DNA of 64,000 nucleotides from Xanthomonas hortorum (lineage in GTDB: Bacteria > Pseudomonadota > Gammaproteobacteria > Xanthomonadales > Xanthomonadaceae), in NCBI RefSeq assembly GCF_002940005.1, contig NZ_MDEF01000006.1. One strand, given 5' to 3'. The position numbers and the translations under genes are program-made. This document shows, piece after piece, positions 25,205 to 32,871 of the stretch. The stretch's first letter is position 1, and every line of letters begins with the position of its first letter. The notes under the pieces are model-generated. The model did no database searches and was not told where the DNA came from. It was given only the letters and a program-made list of their open reading frames with translations.

Positions 25205-26283
25205 GATCAGTGGCAATCCGTTGGCAGCGCGTCTGTGCAACAGGCGTGCTGGGCATACTGCTGGCACTGGCGGGCTGCCAGCGCGACGCGGACGCGCCTG
25301 CGTCGCGCGCTGCACCGGCGGCGACCACGACTGCTGCGAGTCCTGCAGATCCGGCAGCCGCTGCCGTAGCACCGGCGCCATCAACGCCGCCGGTGTTTGC
25401 CTACGTGCCCAATCAGCGCAGCGGCACGGTCTCGGTGATCGATACGCACACCGATACGGTGGTGCGCACGCTCAGTGCGCAAGGCCAGCTCGGCAAACGC
25501 CTGCAGCAGGTGTTGCCGGGCCCGCAGGGGCATCTGTATCTGATCGATGCCGAGCATCATCGTTTGATCGAACTCGATACCGAAAAAGACGCGGTACTGC
25601 GCAGCGTGGAAATCGGCGAGAACGCCGAAGGCATCGCGTTGTCGCCGGATGGCAAACAGTTCGCGGTGTGTGTGGAAGGGCAGAATCAGGTGATGTTGAT
25701 CGATGCCGCGCAATTCAAGCTGCAGCAGGTGATCGCCACGCGCGGGCAGGCGCCGGAGCATTGCGCCTATACGCCGGACGGGCAGTGGTTGCTTACCAGC
25801 AACGAGGGCTCCAACGACATGGACATGATCGAGCTGGCCACCCATCGATCGCGCGGTGTGGTCGCCACCAGCGGCCATCCGCGCGACATGGCATTCGCAC
25901 CGGACGGGCATAGCGTGTACATCGCGCAGGAGACCGCCAACGTGGTGGACGTGATCGACCTGAAAACGCGGCAACGCCGCGCCAGTCTGCCGGCCGGCGT
26001 GCGCACCGCGGGGGTGGCGTTGTCGGCCGATGGCTCGCGGTTGTACGCGTCCAATGGCGGTGCCGGCACGGTCAGCGTGATCGACACCAAAAGCGCGCGC
26101 AGTCTTGCCGAAATTGCGGTGGGGCTGCGGCCGTGGAATCCGGCGCTGACACCGGCCGGCGACAAGTTGTATGTCGCCAACGGGCGCTCGAACACGGTGA
26201 GCGTGATCGACACCACGACGTTGCAACAGATCAAACAGATCCCCGTCGGCGAATTGCCGTGGGGCGTGGTGATCGCGCGCTGA
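25201..26283 (+). CDS. YVTN beta-propeller lipoprotein associated with PQQ-dependent catabolism
   Basis: A 360-residue protein with lipobox LAGC (C26), an Ala/Pro linker to about residue 62, and then about seven YVTN-type blades (FAYVPNQRSGTVSVIDTHTD, LYASNGGAGTVSVIDT, LYVANGRSNTVSVIDT). Propellers of this type regularly sit in quinoprotein dehydrogenase loci, but their function is unknown; a scaffold or accessory role is plausible. It overlaps the cytochrome gene by four bases. The start is fixed by the overlap and the signal sequence. Confidence 0.85.
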   Translation: MRSVAIRWQRVCATGVLGILLALAGCQRDADAPASRAAPAATTTAASPADPAAAAVAPAPSTPPVFAYVPNQRSGTVSVIDTHTDTVVRTLSAQGQLGKRLQQVLPGPQGHLYLIDAEHHRLIELDTEKDAVLRSVEIGENAEGIALSPDGKQFAVCVEGQNQVMLIDAAQFKLQQVIATRGQAPEHCAYTPDGQWLLTSNEGSNDMDMIELATHRSRGVVATSGHPRDMAFAPDGHSVYIAQETANVVDVIDLKTRQRRASLPAGVRTAGVALSADGSRLYASNGGAGTVSVIDTKSARSLAEIAVGLRPWNPALTPAGDKLYVANGRSNTVSVIDTTTLQQIKQIPVGELPWGVVIAR

Positions 26284-26318
26284 GCGGCGGCCATGCCGAC
26301 GCGCGCCAGGGAGGCCGG

Positions 26319-27425
26319 ATGAAGACACGCGCTGCGGTGGCATGGGGTCCGCACCAGCCGCTGACCATCGAAGAGGTGGACCTGCAGCCGCCGCGGCCCG
26401 GCGAGGTGCTGGTGCGCCTGGTCGCCACCGGTATCTGCCATGGCGATGCGCATGCATTGGCGCACGGGCACGCGGGCAGCTTTCCGGTGATCCTGGGGCA
26501 GGAGGGCGCCGGCATTGTCGAAGCCGTGGGCATCGGCGTCACCAGCGTGCGTGTCGGCGATCACGTGATCCCGCTGTACATGCCCGAATGCGGCGTGTGC
26601 AAGTTCTGTCGCTCCGGTCGCACCAACCTGTGCCAGGCGATCCGCAGCAGCCAGGAGCGCGGGCTGATGCCAGATGGCAGCAGCCGGTTTTCATTGAACG
26701 GGCGGCCGATCCTGCACCACATGGGCACCAGCACGTTTTCCGAATACACGGTGTTGCCCGAGATCGCGGTGGCGCGCATCCATCCGGATGCACCGCTGGA
26801 TCAGGTCTGCCTGCTCGGCTGCACGGTCACCACCGGTGTCGGTGCGGTGCTCAACAGCGCGCATGTGCGGCCCGGCGATTGCGTGGCGGTGTTCGGGCTG
26901 GGTGGGATCGGCTTGTCGGTGGTGCAGGGCGCGGTGCTGGCGCAGGCCGGGCGCATCATCGCAGTGGATATCGATCCGGCCAAGTTCGCGCTGGCGCGTG
27001 CGTTGGGCGCCACCGATTGCCTGGATCCGCGTGACTACGGCGCACCGATCCAGCAGGTGATTGTGGACCTCACCGACGGCGGCGCCGACCACAGTTTCGA
27101 ATGCGTGGGCGATGTCGGTGCGATGCGCGCGGCACTGGAGTGCTGCCACAAGGGCTGGGGCGAGAGCGTCATTCTCGGCGTGGCCGACGACGCGCAGGAG
27201 ATCAGCACGCGCCCGTTTCAACTGGTGACCGGGCGGGTGTGGCGGGGTAGCGCATTCGGCGGAGTAAAAGGGCGCAGCGAGCTGCCCGGCTATGTCGAGC
27301 GCTATCTGCAAGGCGACATCCAGCTGGCGCCGTTGATCACGCGCACCCTGGCGTTGGACGACATCAATCAGGCGCTGGCGGATCTGCGCGCAGCGCGCGG
27401 CATCAAATCGATCGTGCTTTATTGA
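26319..27425 (+). CDS. Zinc-dependent alcohol dehydrogenase, class III-like
   Basis: Medium-chain NAD(P)-dependent dehydrogenase of 368 residues, cytosolic. Catalytic zinc ligands are in GICHGDAH, GQEGAG and LLGCTVTTGVGAV. The structural zinc lobe is CGVCKFCRSGRTNLC, and the nucleotide fold is GLGGIGL followed by VDIDPAKFALARALGA. The overall match is to class III enzymes (S-(hydroxymethyl)glutathione dehydrogenase), although several substrate-pocket residues differ. In this operon the attractive reading is removal of formaldehyde produced by methanol oxidation, but oxidation of another aldehyde or alcohol is possible. Good GAGG ribosome binding site. Confidence 0.85.
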   Translation: MKTRAAVAWGPHQPLTIEEVDLQPPRPGEVLVRLVATGICHGDAHALAHGHAGSFPVILGQEGAGIVEAVGIGVTSVRVGDHVIPLYMPECGVCKFCRSGRTNLCQAIRSSQERGLMPDGSSRFSLNGRPILHHMGTSTFSEYTVLPEIAVARIHPDAPLDQVCLLGCTVTTGVGAVLNSAHVRPGDCVAVFGLGGIGLSVVQGAVLAQAGRIIAVDIDPAKFALARALGATDCLDPRDYGAPIQQVIVDLTDGGADHSFECVGDVGAMRAALECCHKGWGESVILGVADDAQEISTRPFQLVTGRVWRGSAFGGVKGRSELPGYVERYLQGDIQLAPLITRTLALDDINQALADLRAARGIKSIVLY

Positions 27426-27436
27426 GGGGAGACGAC

Positions 27437-29869
27437 ATGAGGTCGACGTATCACTTACTGGGGTATCGCAGCACATCACCGCATCGCGCCGCACGCCATG
27501 GTCGCGATGCATTGCAACGACATCGGCTTGCCTGCGCCTGCGCAGCGCTGCTGTGCGCTGGCACGCTCGGCACTGCAATGGCCGAAGACGCGCCGCAGGT
27601 GACCTGGCTGGACCGCATCGAGGTCACCGCCACGCCGATTCCCGGCACCACCATCGACGCGGCGCAGTTGCCGTACATGGTGCAATCGGCCACCAATGGC
27701 GAGCTGTCGCGGGGGCGCAGCAACAACCTCAGCGATCTGCTGCAGCGGCGCTTTGTCGGTGTGGACGGCAACGATGTGCAAGGCAGTCCGTTCCAGAACG
27801 ATCTCACCTTCCACGGCTTTCGCGCGTCCGCCTTGCCGGGCGCCTCGCAAGGGGTATCGGTGTATCTGGATGGCGTGCGTTTCAACGAACCGTTCGCCGA
27901 TATCGTCAGCTGGGACATGCTGCCCGAGTCGGCAATCAAGGCAGTGACCTTGATGCCCGGCTCCAATCCCTTGTTCGGGCCGAACACGCTCGGTGGCGCG
28001 GTGGTGCTGTCCACCGCCTCCGGTTTGACCGCGCCTGGATTGCAGGGCGAGGTGAGCATCGGCAGCGGCGCACGCAAGCGGCTGGATGCCAGTTACGGCC
28101 TCGCCAGTCAGGACGGGTGGCATGGCTTTGTCGCGGTCACCGGCTTCGACGAAAACGGCTGGCGCGATGCCTCCGAAGGCCGTCTTGGCACGTTGTTCGG
28201 CAAGGTCGGCAAGCAAGGTGAGCAGACCGATTGGAGCCTGTCGGTGCTGCACGGGCGCAGCCGTTTGATCGGCAATGGCTTGTTGCCGGATACGCGCTAC
28301 ACCGACGATGGCCCTGTGCCCGGCTTGTATCGCGCCGACCGCCGCTCGGTGTACACTTCGCCCGATCTCACCCGCAATCGCAATACGTTGTTCACCGCAC
28401 AGCTGGACCATCGTTTCGATGCGGACACCGCACTGCATGCACTGGCCTACTCGCGCGTGGGCCGGCGCGATACCGTCAATGGCGATATCGGCGAAGACTA
28501 CGAGGAATTCGTCGAAGAATGCGCATCGGGTTATGCCGCCGATGGCAGCGCACTGGATGCCGATTGCGATGTGGCACGCGCCGATGCCGATGCATTGCCT
28601 AGCGGCGCGCTCAACACCACCCAGATGCGCCAGGAAGCGCAGGGGCTTGCGCTCAACCTGAGCAAGCAATGGAGCGCGCATGCGCTCAGCACCGGCGTCA
28701 CCTTCGATCGCGGCCATGTGCGTTATCAGCAATTCGCCCGCGATGGTTGGGTGCAGCCAGACCGCTCGGTCGCCGCCGATCCGGATGCCGAGCGCGCGTT
28801 TTTTTCCGGTGTGCGCGGTAGCACCAAAACGCTGGGTGTGTTCGTTGCCGACACCTGGGCGCTGGACGCTGCCACCCATCTCACCGCCGCAGTGCGCTGG
28901 AACCATGTGGTGGTGGACAACATTCTTTCCACCGCCGAAGACGGCGACCGCCCGCGCGAGCGCTTCGTCTACGCCAAGGCCAATCCGTCCCTGGGTTTGA
29001 CCCACCGGCTCGATTCCGGACTGACGGTATACGGTTCGGTCGCGCAAAACAGCCGCGCCCCAACGGCAATCGAACTGGGCTGCGCCGACCCCACCCAGCC
29101 GTGCCGCTTGCCGACCGGCCTGCAAGCCGATCCGCGCCTGGAGCAGATCATTTCGCGCACCTATGAACTCGGCGCGCGCTGGGCGCCGTCAGCCAACACC
29201 AATGCCACGGTGTCGGTGTATCGCGCCGACAATCGCGACGATATTTTGTTCTTGCGCGCGCCGGATACGCAGTTGGGTTACTTCGACAATGTCGGCCGCA
29301 CCCGGTATCAAGGCGCGGATCTGTCGCTACGCCTGCGCAGCGGCGATTGGCAGTGGTCGGCCGGCTACAGCTTTCTGGATGCGACCTATCGCAGTGATGG
29401 CGAATTGCTCTCCGGCGAGCGCGTAATCACCTTGCGTCCCGGCCTTCGCATCGCCGCATTGCCGCGCCATAACCTCAAGCTCGGTGTGGAATGGCAGCGC
29501 GATGCGCTGACCTTGGGCGCTGGTGTGCGTGCGGTGTCCGGGCGCGTGGCCAGCGGCAACGAGGATGGCCAGGTCGACAATGCCGAAGACGGCGAACCCG
29601 CACCCGAGCGTATCGACATCGGCACCGCCGGCTATGCGCTGGTAGACCTGCAGGCACGTTGGCAATTCAGTGACCGGTTATCGCTGTTTGCCCGCGTCGA
29701 CAACGTCTTCAATCGCCGTTACGCGACGTATGCGGCAGTGGCCGAAGACGTTTTTCCCGATGGCGAACTGGCGCGCCCGCAGGATGCACCAGTGGAAACC
29801 GGCCCGGCCCGTTTTCTTGCGCCGGGCGTGCCACGGCAGTATCTGATCGGATTGCGCTGGGCGTTGTGA
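27437..29869 (+). CDS. TonB-dependent outer-membrane receptor in the xoxF operon
   Basis: An 810-residue TonB-dependent receptor. An atypically long signal region (about 50 residues ending GTAMA|ED) is followed by a TonB-box-like stretch (LDRIEVTATPI), the plug (RGRSNNLSDLLQRRFVGVDGNDVQGSPFQNDLTFHGF..) and a 22-strand barrel ending in ..GLRWAL. One predicted extracellular loop (about residues 355-393) is strikingly acidic (GEDYEEFVEECASG, LDADCDVARADAD) and holds two Cys. Co-transcription with a XoxF-type enzyme suggests uptake of lanthanide or a lanthanide chelator, as for LutH-like receptors; copper or another ligand cannot be excluded. GAGGGGA ribosome binding site. Confidence 0.85.
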   Translation: MRSTYHLLGYRSTSPHRAARHGRDALQRHRLACACAALLCAGTLGTAMAEDAPQVTWLDRIEVTATPIPGTTIDAAQLPYMVQSATNGELSRGRSNNLSDLLQRRFVGVDGNDVQGSPFQNDLTFHGFRASALPGASQGVSVYLDGVRFNEPFADIVSWDMLPESAIKAVTLMPGSNPLFGPNTLGGAVVLSTASGLTAPGLQGEVSIGSGARKRLDASYGLASQDGWHGFVAVTGFDENGWRDASEGRLGTLFGKVGKQGEQTDWSLSVLHGRSRLIGNGLLPDTRYTDDGPVPGLYRADRRSVYTSPDLTRNRNTLFTAQLDHRFDADTALHALAYSRVGRRDTVNGDIGEDYEEFVEECASGYAADGSALDADCDVARADADALPSGALNTTQMRQEAQGLALNLSKQWSAHALSTGVTFDRGHVRYQQFARDGWVQPDRSVAADPDAERAFFSGVRGSTKTLGVFVADTWALDAATHLTAAVRWNHVVVDNILSTAEDGDRPRERFVYAKANPSLGLTHRLDSGLTVYGSVAQNSRAPTAIELGCADPTQPCRLPTGLQADPRLEQIISRTYELGARWAPSANTNATVSVYRADNRDDILFLRAPDTQLGYFDNVGRTRYQGADLSLRLRSGDWQWSAGYSFLDATYRSDGELLSGERVITLRPGLRIAALPRHNLKLGVEWQRDALTLGAGVRAVSGRVASGNEDGQVDNAEDGEPAPERIDIGTAGYALVDLQARWQFSDRLSLFARVDNVFNRRYATYAAVAEDVFPDGELARPQDAPVETGPARFLAPGVPRQYLIGLRWAL

Positions 29870-29910
29870 GTGGGGCGGGGATTGGGGATTCGTGAGGCGT
29901 AAGCCTTGGG

Positions 29911-29973
29911 GCGGCTAACAAACTACTGCGCAGCCGCCAGGCAGGCGCTAGCTACTTTTGTTAGCCGCTCTTA
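29911..29973. repeat. GGCTAACAAA palindrome, second copy
   Basis: GGGGCGGCTAACAAACTACT and CTACTTTTGTTAGCCGCTCT flank GCGCAGCCGCCAGGCAGGCG. It is related to 11706-11759. Confidence 0.7.
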
Positions 29974-30025
29974 GCTGTGCTTAGCATCATCTGGATGATC
30001 ACAAGCCGCGCTGGTCGAGTGCGCG

Positions 30026-30120
30026 ATGCTCACCGCTCGCGGGACACGCCGTGAATCCATCCCTGGAGGCTCAGTGGCGGCATCCATGCCGCCACATGGT
30101 CCCGCAATCGGCGAGGCCAC
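30026..30120. repeat. Palindromic repeat, degenerate copy
   Basis: CACCGCTCGCGGGACACGCC and the right arm ATGGTCCCGCAATCGGCG flank a hairpin GTGGCGGCATCCATGCCGCCAC. The core GGCATCCATGCC is shared with the other copies, but the flanks have diverged. Confidence 0.65.
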
Positions 30121-30224
30121 CGCACCAGAGAGTGAGTCGGTGGTCGTGTCAAAAGCTGCTTGTTGCTCGGGTGCATCGGGACGATGATCGGCCGCGGCGT
30201 TATCAGAACAACGCACGTCATGCA

Positions 30225-30375
30225 TTGCTTGCAACCATGCACACCGACCATCTCGACTGGTCCTTGCCCGCTCACCGTCGCGGGACCTTAAGCGGCATGG
30301 ATGCCGCGTAAGCGCTTACAAGGACGTACTTGCAGCGTGTCCTGCGATGATGGGCAGGCAAGGGCCCTGCAGCCG
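30225..30375. repeat. 100-bp palindromic repeat, inverted orientation copy
   Basis: Reading left to right it gives ACCGACCATCTCGACTGGTC, the arm CTTGCCCGCTCACCGTCGCG, core AAGCGGCATGGATGCCGCGT, then CAAGGACGTACTTGCAGCGT and GGGCAGGCAAGGGCCCTGCA. This is the reverse complement of the arrangement at 40540-40760 and 53937-54150. Confidence 0.8.
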
Positions 30376-30507
30376 AGCTACAGATCATCCGCTCCCCAAT
30401 CACGGCATCTACGTGGTGCATACCGCCCGAGCAACAGCGTCACCGCCTGATGGCCAAGAAGTAGTTCTTAATCGCTGTAAGGACCAGCACCAAGACCCTG
30501 CTTTGGC

Positions 30508-30545
30508 TTTTACGAATCCCCAATTCCCAATCCCGAATCACCGCC
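30508..30545. repeat. ACGAATCCCCAATTCCCAAT repeat arm
   Basis: The C-rich arm of the GGGATTNGGG family, just outside the 3' end of the regulator gene. Its possible partner arm is at 29876-29897, about 600 bases away. Confidence 0.7.
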
Positions 30546-30550
30546 CCCAA

Positions 30551-32524
30551 TCAGCCCGTATCCAACCCATGCTTACGCAGCTTGCGATACAGCGTATTGC
30601 GGCTGATGCCCAGGGCATCGGCGGTGCGGCTGACATTCCAGCGATGGCGTTCGAGTTGCTGCTGCAGCACCAGGCGCTCGGCCTGATCGAGTGCGACACG
30701 GCCTGGCATATCGTCGGCGGCCACCGCGCGGCCATCGACCAGACACGGCGCGCTGCCGGCATCGACGATTTCCTGCGGCAGATTCGGTAGCCGGATTACG
30801 CCATCGCTGCAAAGCACTGCCGCCGTGCGCAGCACATTGCGCAACTGGCGTAGATTGCCCGGCCAGGCGTAGCTCAGCAGTTTGTGCATCGCTTCTTCGC
30901 TGATGCGCACGCTGTGCTCGCTGTTTTCTTCGCGCAGCAAGGTGCGGATCAGCTCGGCCTTGTCGCTGCGCTCGCGTAGCGGCGGCAGATGCAGCACCAC
31001 GCCATTGAGCCGGTAATACAGATCCTCGCGGAACTCGCCGGCCGCCACACGCTGCGCCAGATCGCGGTGGCTGGCGCTGATCACGTGCAGTTCCAACGGC
31101 ACCGCGCGTTCGCTGCCTAACGGCGTGACGGATTGTTCTTCCAGCACGCGCAGCAGGCGGCTCTGCAACGGCAGCGGCATGTCGCCGATTTCATCCAGAA
31201 ACAGCGTGCCGCCGCTGGCCTGCAGCAGTTTGCCGTGGCGGCCCTCGCGCGCGGCATCGGTGAAGGCGCCGCGTGCATAACCGAACAATTCGCTTTCGAT
31301 GAGCGCTTCTGGAATCGCCGCGCAATTGATCGCCACAAACGCACCATTCGCCCACGGCGAGCCCCGATGCACCGCCTTGGCGAACTCTTCCTTGCCGGTC
31401 CCGGTGTCGCCACGCAGCAAAATCGACACGCGGTGCACTGCCAGTTTCAACGCATTGGCCAGATTGTGGCGCATGCGCGGATCCGAGCCCACATGCTCAC
31501 CGGGTTGCAGCTCGGTATCCGGCGCCAGCTGTGCCGGCCCACCCATCGCCGGCAGCGCAGGACGCGCACGGGGCGGGCGCACCAACGCGTAGAAACGTCG
31601 CCCGTGGCAGGCGCAGCGGATCGACCACAAGGTGCCGGCATCGCTGCCGGCACGGTGCTCGAGGGTGTCGAAATCCAGCTGCATCACCTGCGAAATATTG
31701 CGGCCCACCAACTGGCTGCGATCGATCTTGCCGAGCTGCTCCAGTACTGCCTCGTTGACTGCCAATACACGGCCGTCCGTATCGATCGCGATCAGCGCCT
31801 CATGCAGCAACCCGGCAAACTCGGGCCGGCTATGGAAGCGCAGGATGAAGGCGTGACCGAACTGATTGAGAAAATGCGAGCGCGAGATCTGCGCCGCCGA
31901 CATGCTCACCAGGGCCACGGTGTGGCGCTGGATCTGCTTGCCGTCCTGCGCATCGGGCGTGGAGGCATCCAGCACCGCCAGCAGGCCGCCGTGCGGGTCC
32001 AGGATCGGCGCACCGCAGCATGACAACGGCAGATGGCGGGTTAGATAGTGTTCGCCACGGTGCACGCTCACCGCCGTGCGCTCCACCGCGCAGGTGCCCA
32101 GACCGTTGGTGCCCTGATGACATTCGGCCCAACTGGCGCCGCAGAACAGGCCGGCCTGGCGAAATTCGCGCAGCAGGGTCGGATCGTGCACGCTGTGCAG
32201 CACGGTCGCTTCGGCATCGGCAAAGATCACCGCATAACCACTGCCGGCGATCTGCTCGTAGAGGTTTTCCATTTCCACCTTGGCGATGCGCAGCACCTCG
32301 CCCAGACGCTGCTGGCGCTCGCGCACGTGCAAGGCATCGTGCACCAGTGCTTCGGGTGGCGCCTCGGGCAGCAGTGAATGCTCGTCCAGGCAGCGTCGCC
32401 ACGAGCGCGACAGTGGCGCGGCCAACGGAGCGATGTCGCGTAGCCGGCGGATCTGCCGGAGCACATCCGGTTCGATCTCAGGCAGGGCGATGGACGTAGC
32501 GGCGACAACGCTTGGCTCGGACAT
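30551..32524 (-). CDS. AcoR-like sigma-54-dependent transcriptional activator
   Basis: A 657-residue bacterial enhancer-binding protein. An N-terminal sensory region (about 1-215, GAF-like, with HQGTNGLGTCAVERTAVSVHRGEHY as in AcoR) is followed by a PAS-like segment (about 235-310) and the AAA+ domain (about 340-570), with Walker A GDTGTGKE and Walker B GGTLFLDEIGD. A Fis-type HTH closes the protein (RWNVSRTADALGISRNTLYRKLRKHGL). The sigma-54-contacting GAFTGA loop reads GAFTDA. AcoR relatives activate operons for alcohols and acetoin. A sigma-54 promoter opens the convergent quinoprotein operon, so that operon is the likely target. The start at 32524 has a GAGG ribosome binding site. Confidence 0.88.
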   Translation of the reverse strand: MSEPSVVAATSIALPEIEPDVLRQIRRLRDIAPLAAPLSRSWRRCLDEHSLLPEAPPEALVHDALHVRERQQRLGEVLRIAKVEMENLYEQIAGSGYAVIFADAEATVLHSVHDPTLLREFRQAGLFCGASWAECHQGTNGLGTCAVERTAVSVHRGEHYLTRHLPLSCCGAPILDPHGGLLAVLDASTPDAQDGKQIQRHTVALVSMSAAQISRSHFLNQFGHAFILRFHSRPEFAGLLHEALIAIDTDGRVLAVNEAVLEQLGKIDRSQLVGRNISQVMQLDFDTLEHRAGSDAGTLWSIRCACHGRRFYALVRPPRARPALPAMGGPAQLAPDTELQPGEHVGSDPRMRHNLANALKLAVHRVSILLRGDTGTGKEEFAKAVHRGSPWANGAFVAINCAAIPEALIESELFGYARGAFTDAAREGRHGKLLQASGGTLFLDEIGDMPLPLQSRLLRVLEEQSVTPLGSERAVPLELHVISASHRDLAQRVAAGEFREDLYYRLNGVVLHLPPLRERSDKAELIRTLLREENSEHSVRISEEAMHKLLSYAWPGNLRQLRNVLRTAAVLCSDGVIRLPNLPQEIVDAGSAPCLVDGRAVAADDMPGRVALDQAERLVLQQQLERHRWNVSRTADALGISRNTLYRKLRKHGLDTG

Positions 32525-32586
32525 GGGCCAGCGTTCCTCAGTGAGCGCGAAGCGTCAGTAGAGGCACAGATCGGGCTGATGCTCAA

Positions 32587-32640
32587 ACTGCATTGCAGCA
32601 ACTGCATTGCAGCAAATTGCGTTGCTGCAACTGCATTGCT
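32587..32640. repeat. Tandem ACTGCATTGCAGCA array with inverted units
   Basis: ACTGCATTGCAGCA occurs twice head to tail (32587-32600 and 32601-32614). It is followed by the inverse-like AATTGCGTTGCTGCA and a partial ACTGCATTGCT. Each unit is internally palindromic (TGCATTGCA). It lies 60-115 bases upstream of the activator's start codon, on its 5' side. Confidence 0.7.
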
Positions 32641-32708
32641 GATGCGGATGTCACGGCCAGCGATGGCAGGTGACGGATGTGGTGGTTGTTCGCTCAATAC
32701 CGAGCGAG

Positions 32709-32846
32709 GCCAACGAGCCCCTCTCCTGCGGGAGAGGGGTTGGGGTGAGGGTACGGGGCGAAGCCTTGTGCTGCTCAAACTGCACGTGGCTTCGCTCATA
32801 CCCTCATCCGCCCCTGCGGGGCACCTTCTCCCGATGGGAGAAGGGT
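32709..32846. repeat. Inverted pair of CTCTCC-type hairpin repeats
   Basis: CCCCTCTCCTGCGGGAGAGG followed by TTGGGGTGAGGGTACGGG, then about 45 bases, then ATACCCTCATCCGCCCCTGC and CACCTTCTCCCGATGGGAGA. The two halves are the two arm types seen singly at 7684-7728 and 4268-4316. This suggests that the complete element is the paired form. Confidence 0.75.
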
Positions 32847-32871
32847 CAAGCGGCGATCAGGGCGGTGCGCC

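Larger units (their letters stand above)
29870..30550. other. Repeat-filled convergent intergenic region
   Basis: 680 bases between the convergent receptor and regulator genes. It contains GGGATTGGGG units (29876-29897, 30508-30545), a GGCTAACAAA palindrome (29911-29973) and two palindromic repeats (30026-30120 and 30225-30375). No gene is supported. Confidence 0.7.
32525..32871. other. Intergenic region with tandem and inverted repeats
   Basis: 347 bases upstream of the activator and downstream of the kinase gene. It holds a short tandem array (32587-32640) and an inverted pair of CTCTCC/CTTCTCC hairpin repeats (32709-32846). No coding sequence is supported. Confidence 0.65.

Noticed and set aside
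32587..32640. Possible CRISPR-like array
   Set aside because: The units are directly adjacent 14-bp palindromes with no unique spacers, and there are no cas genes.
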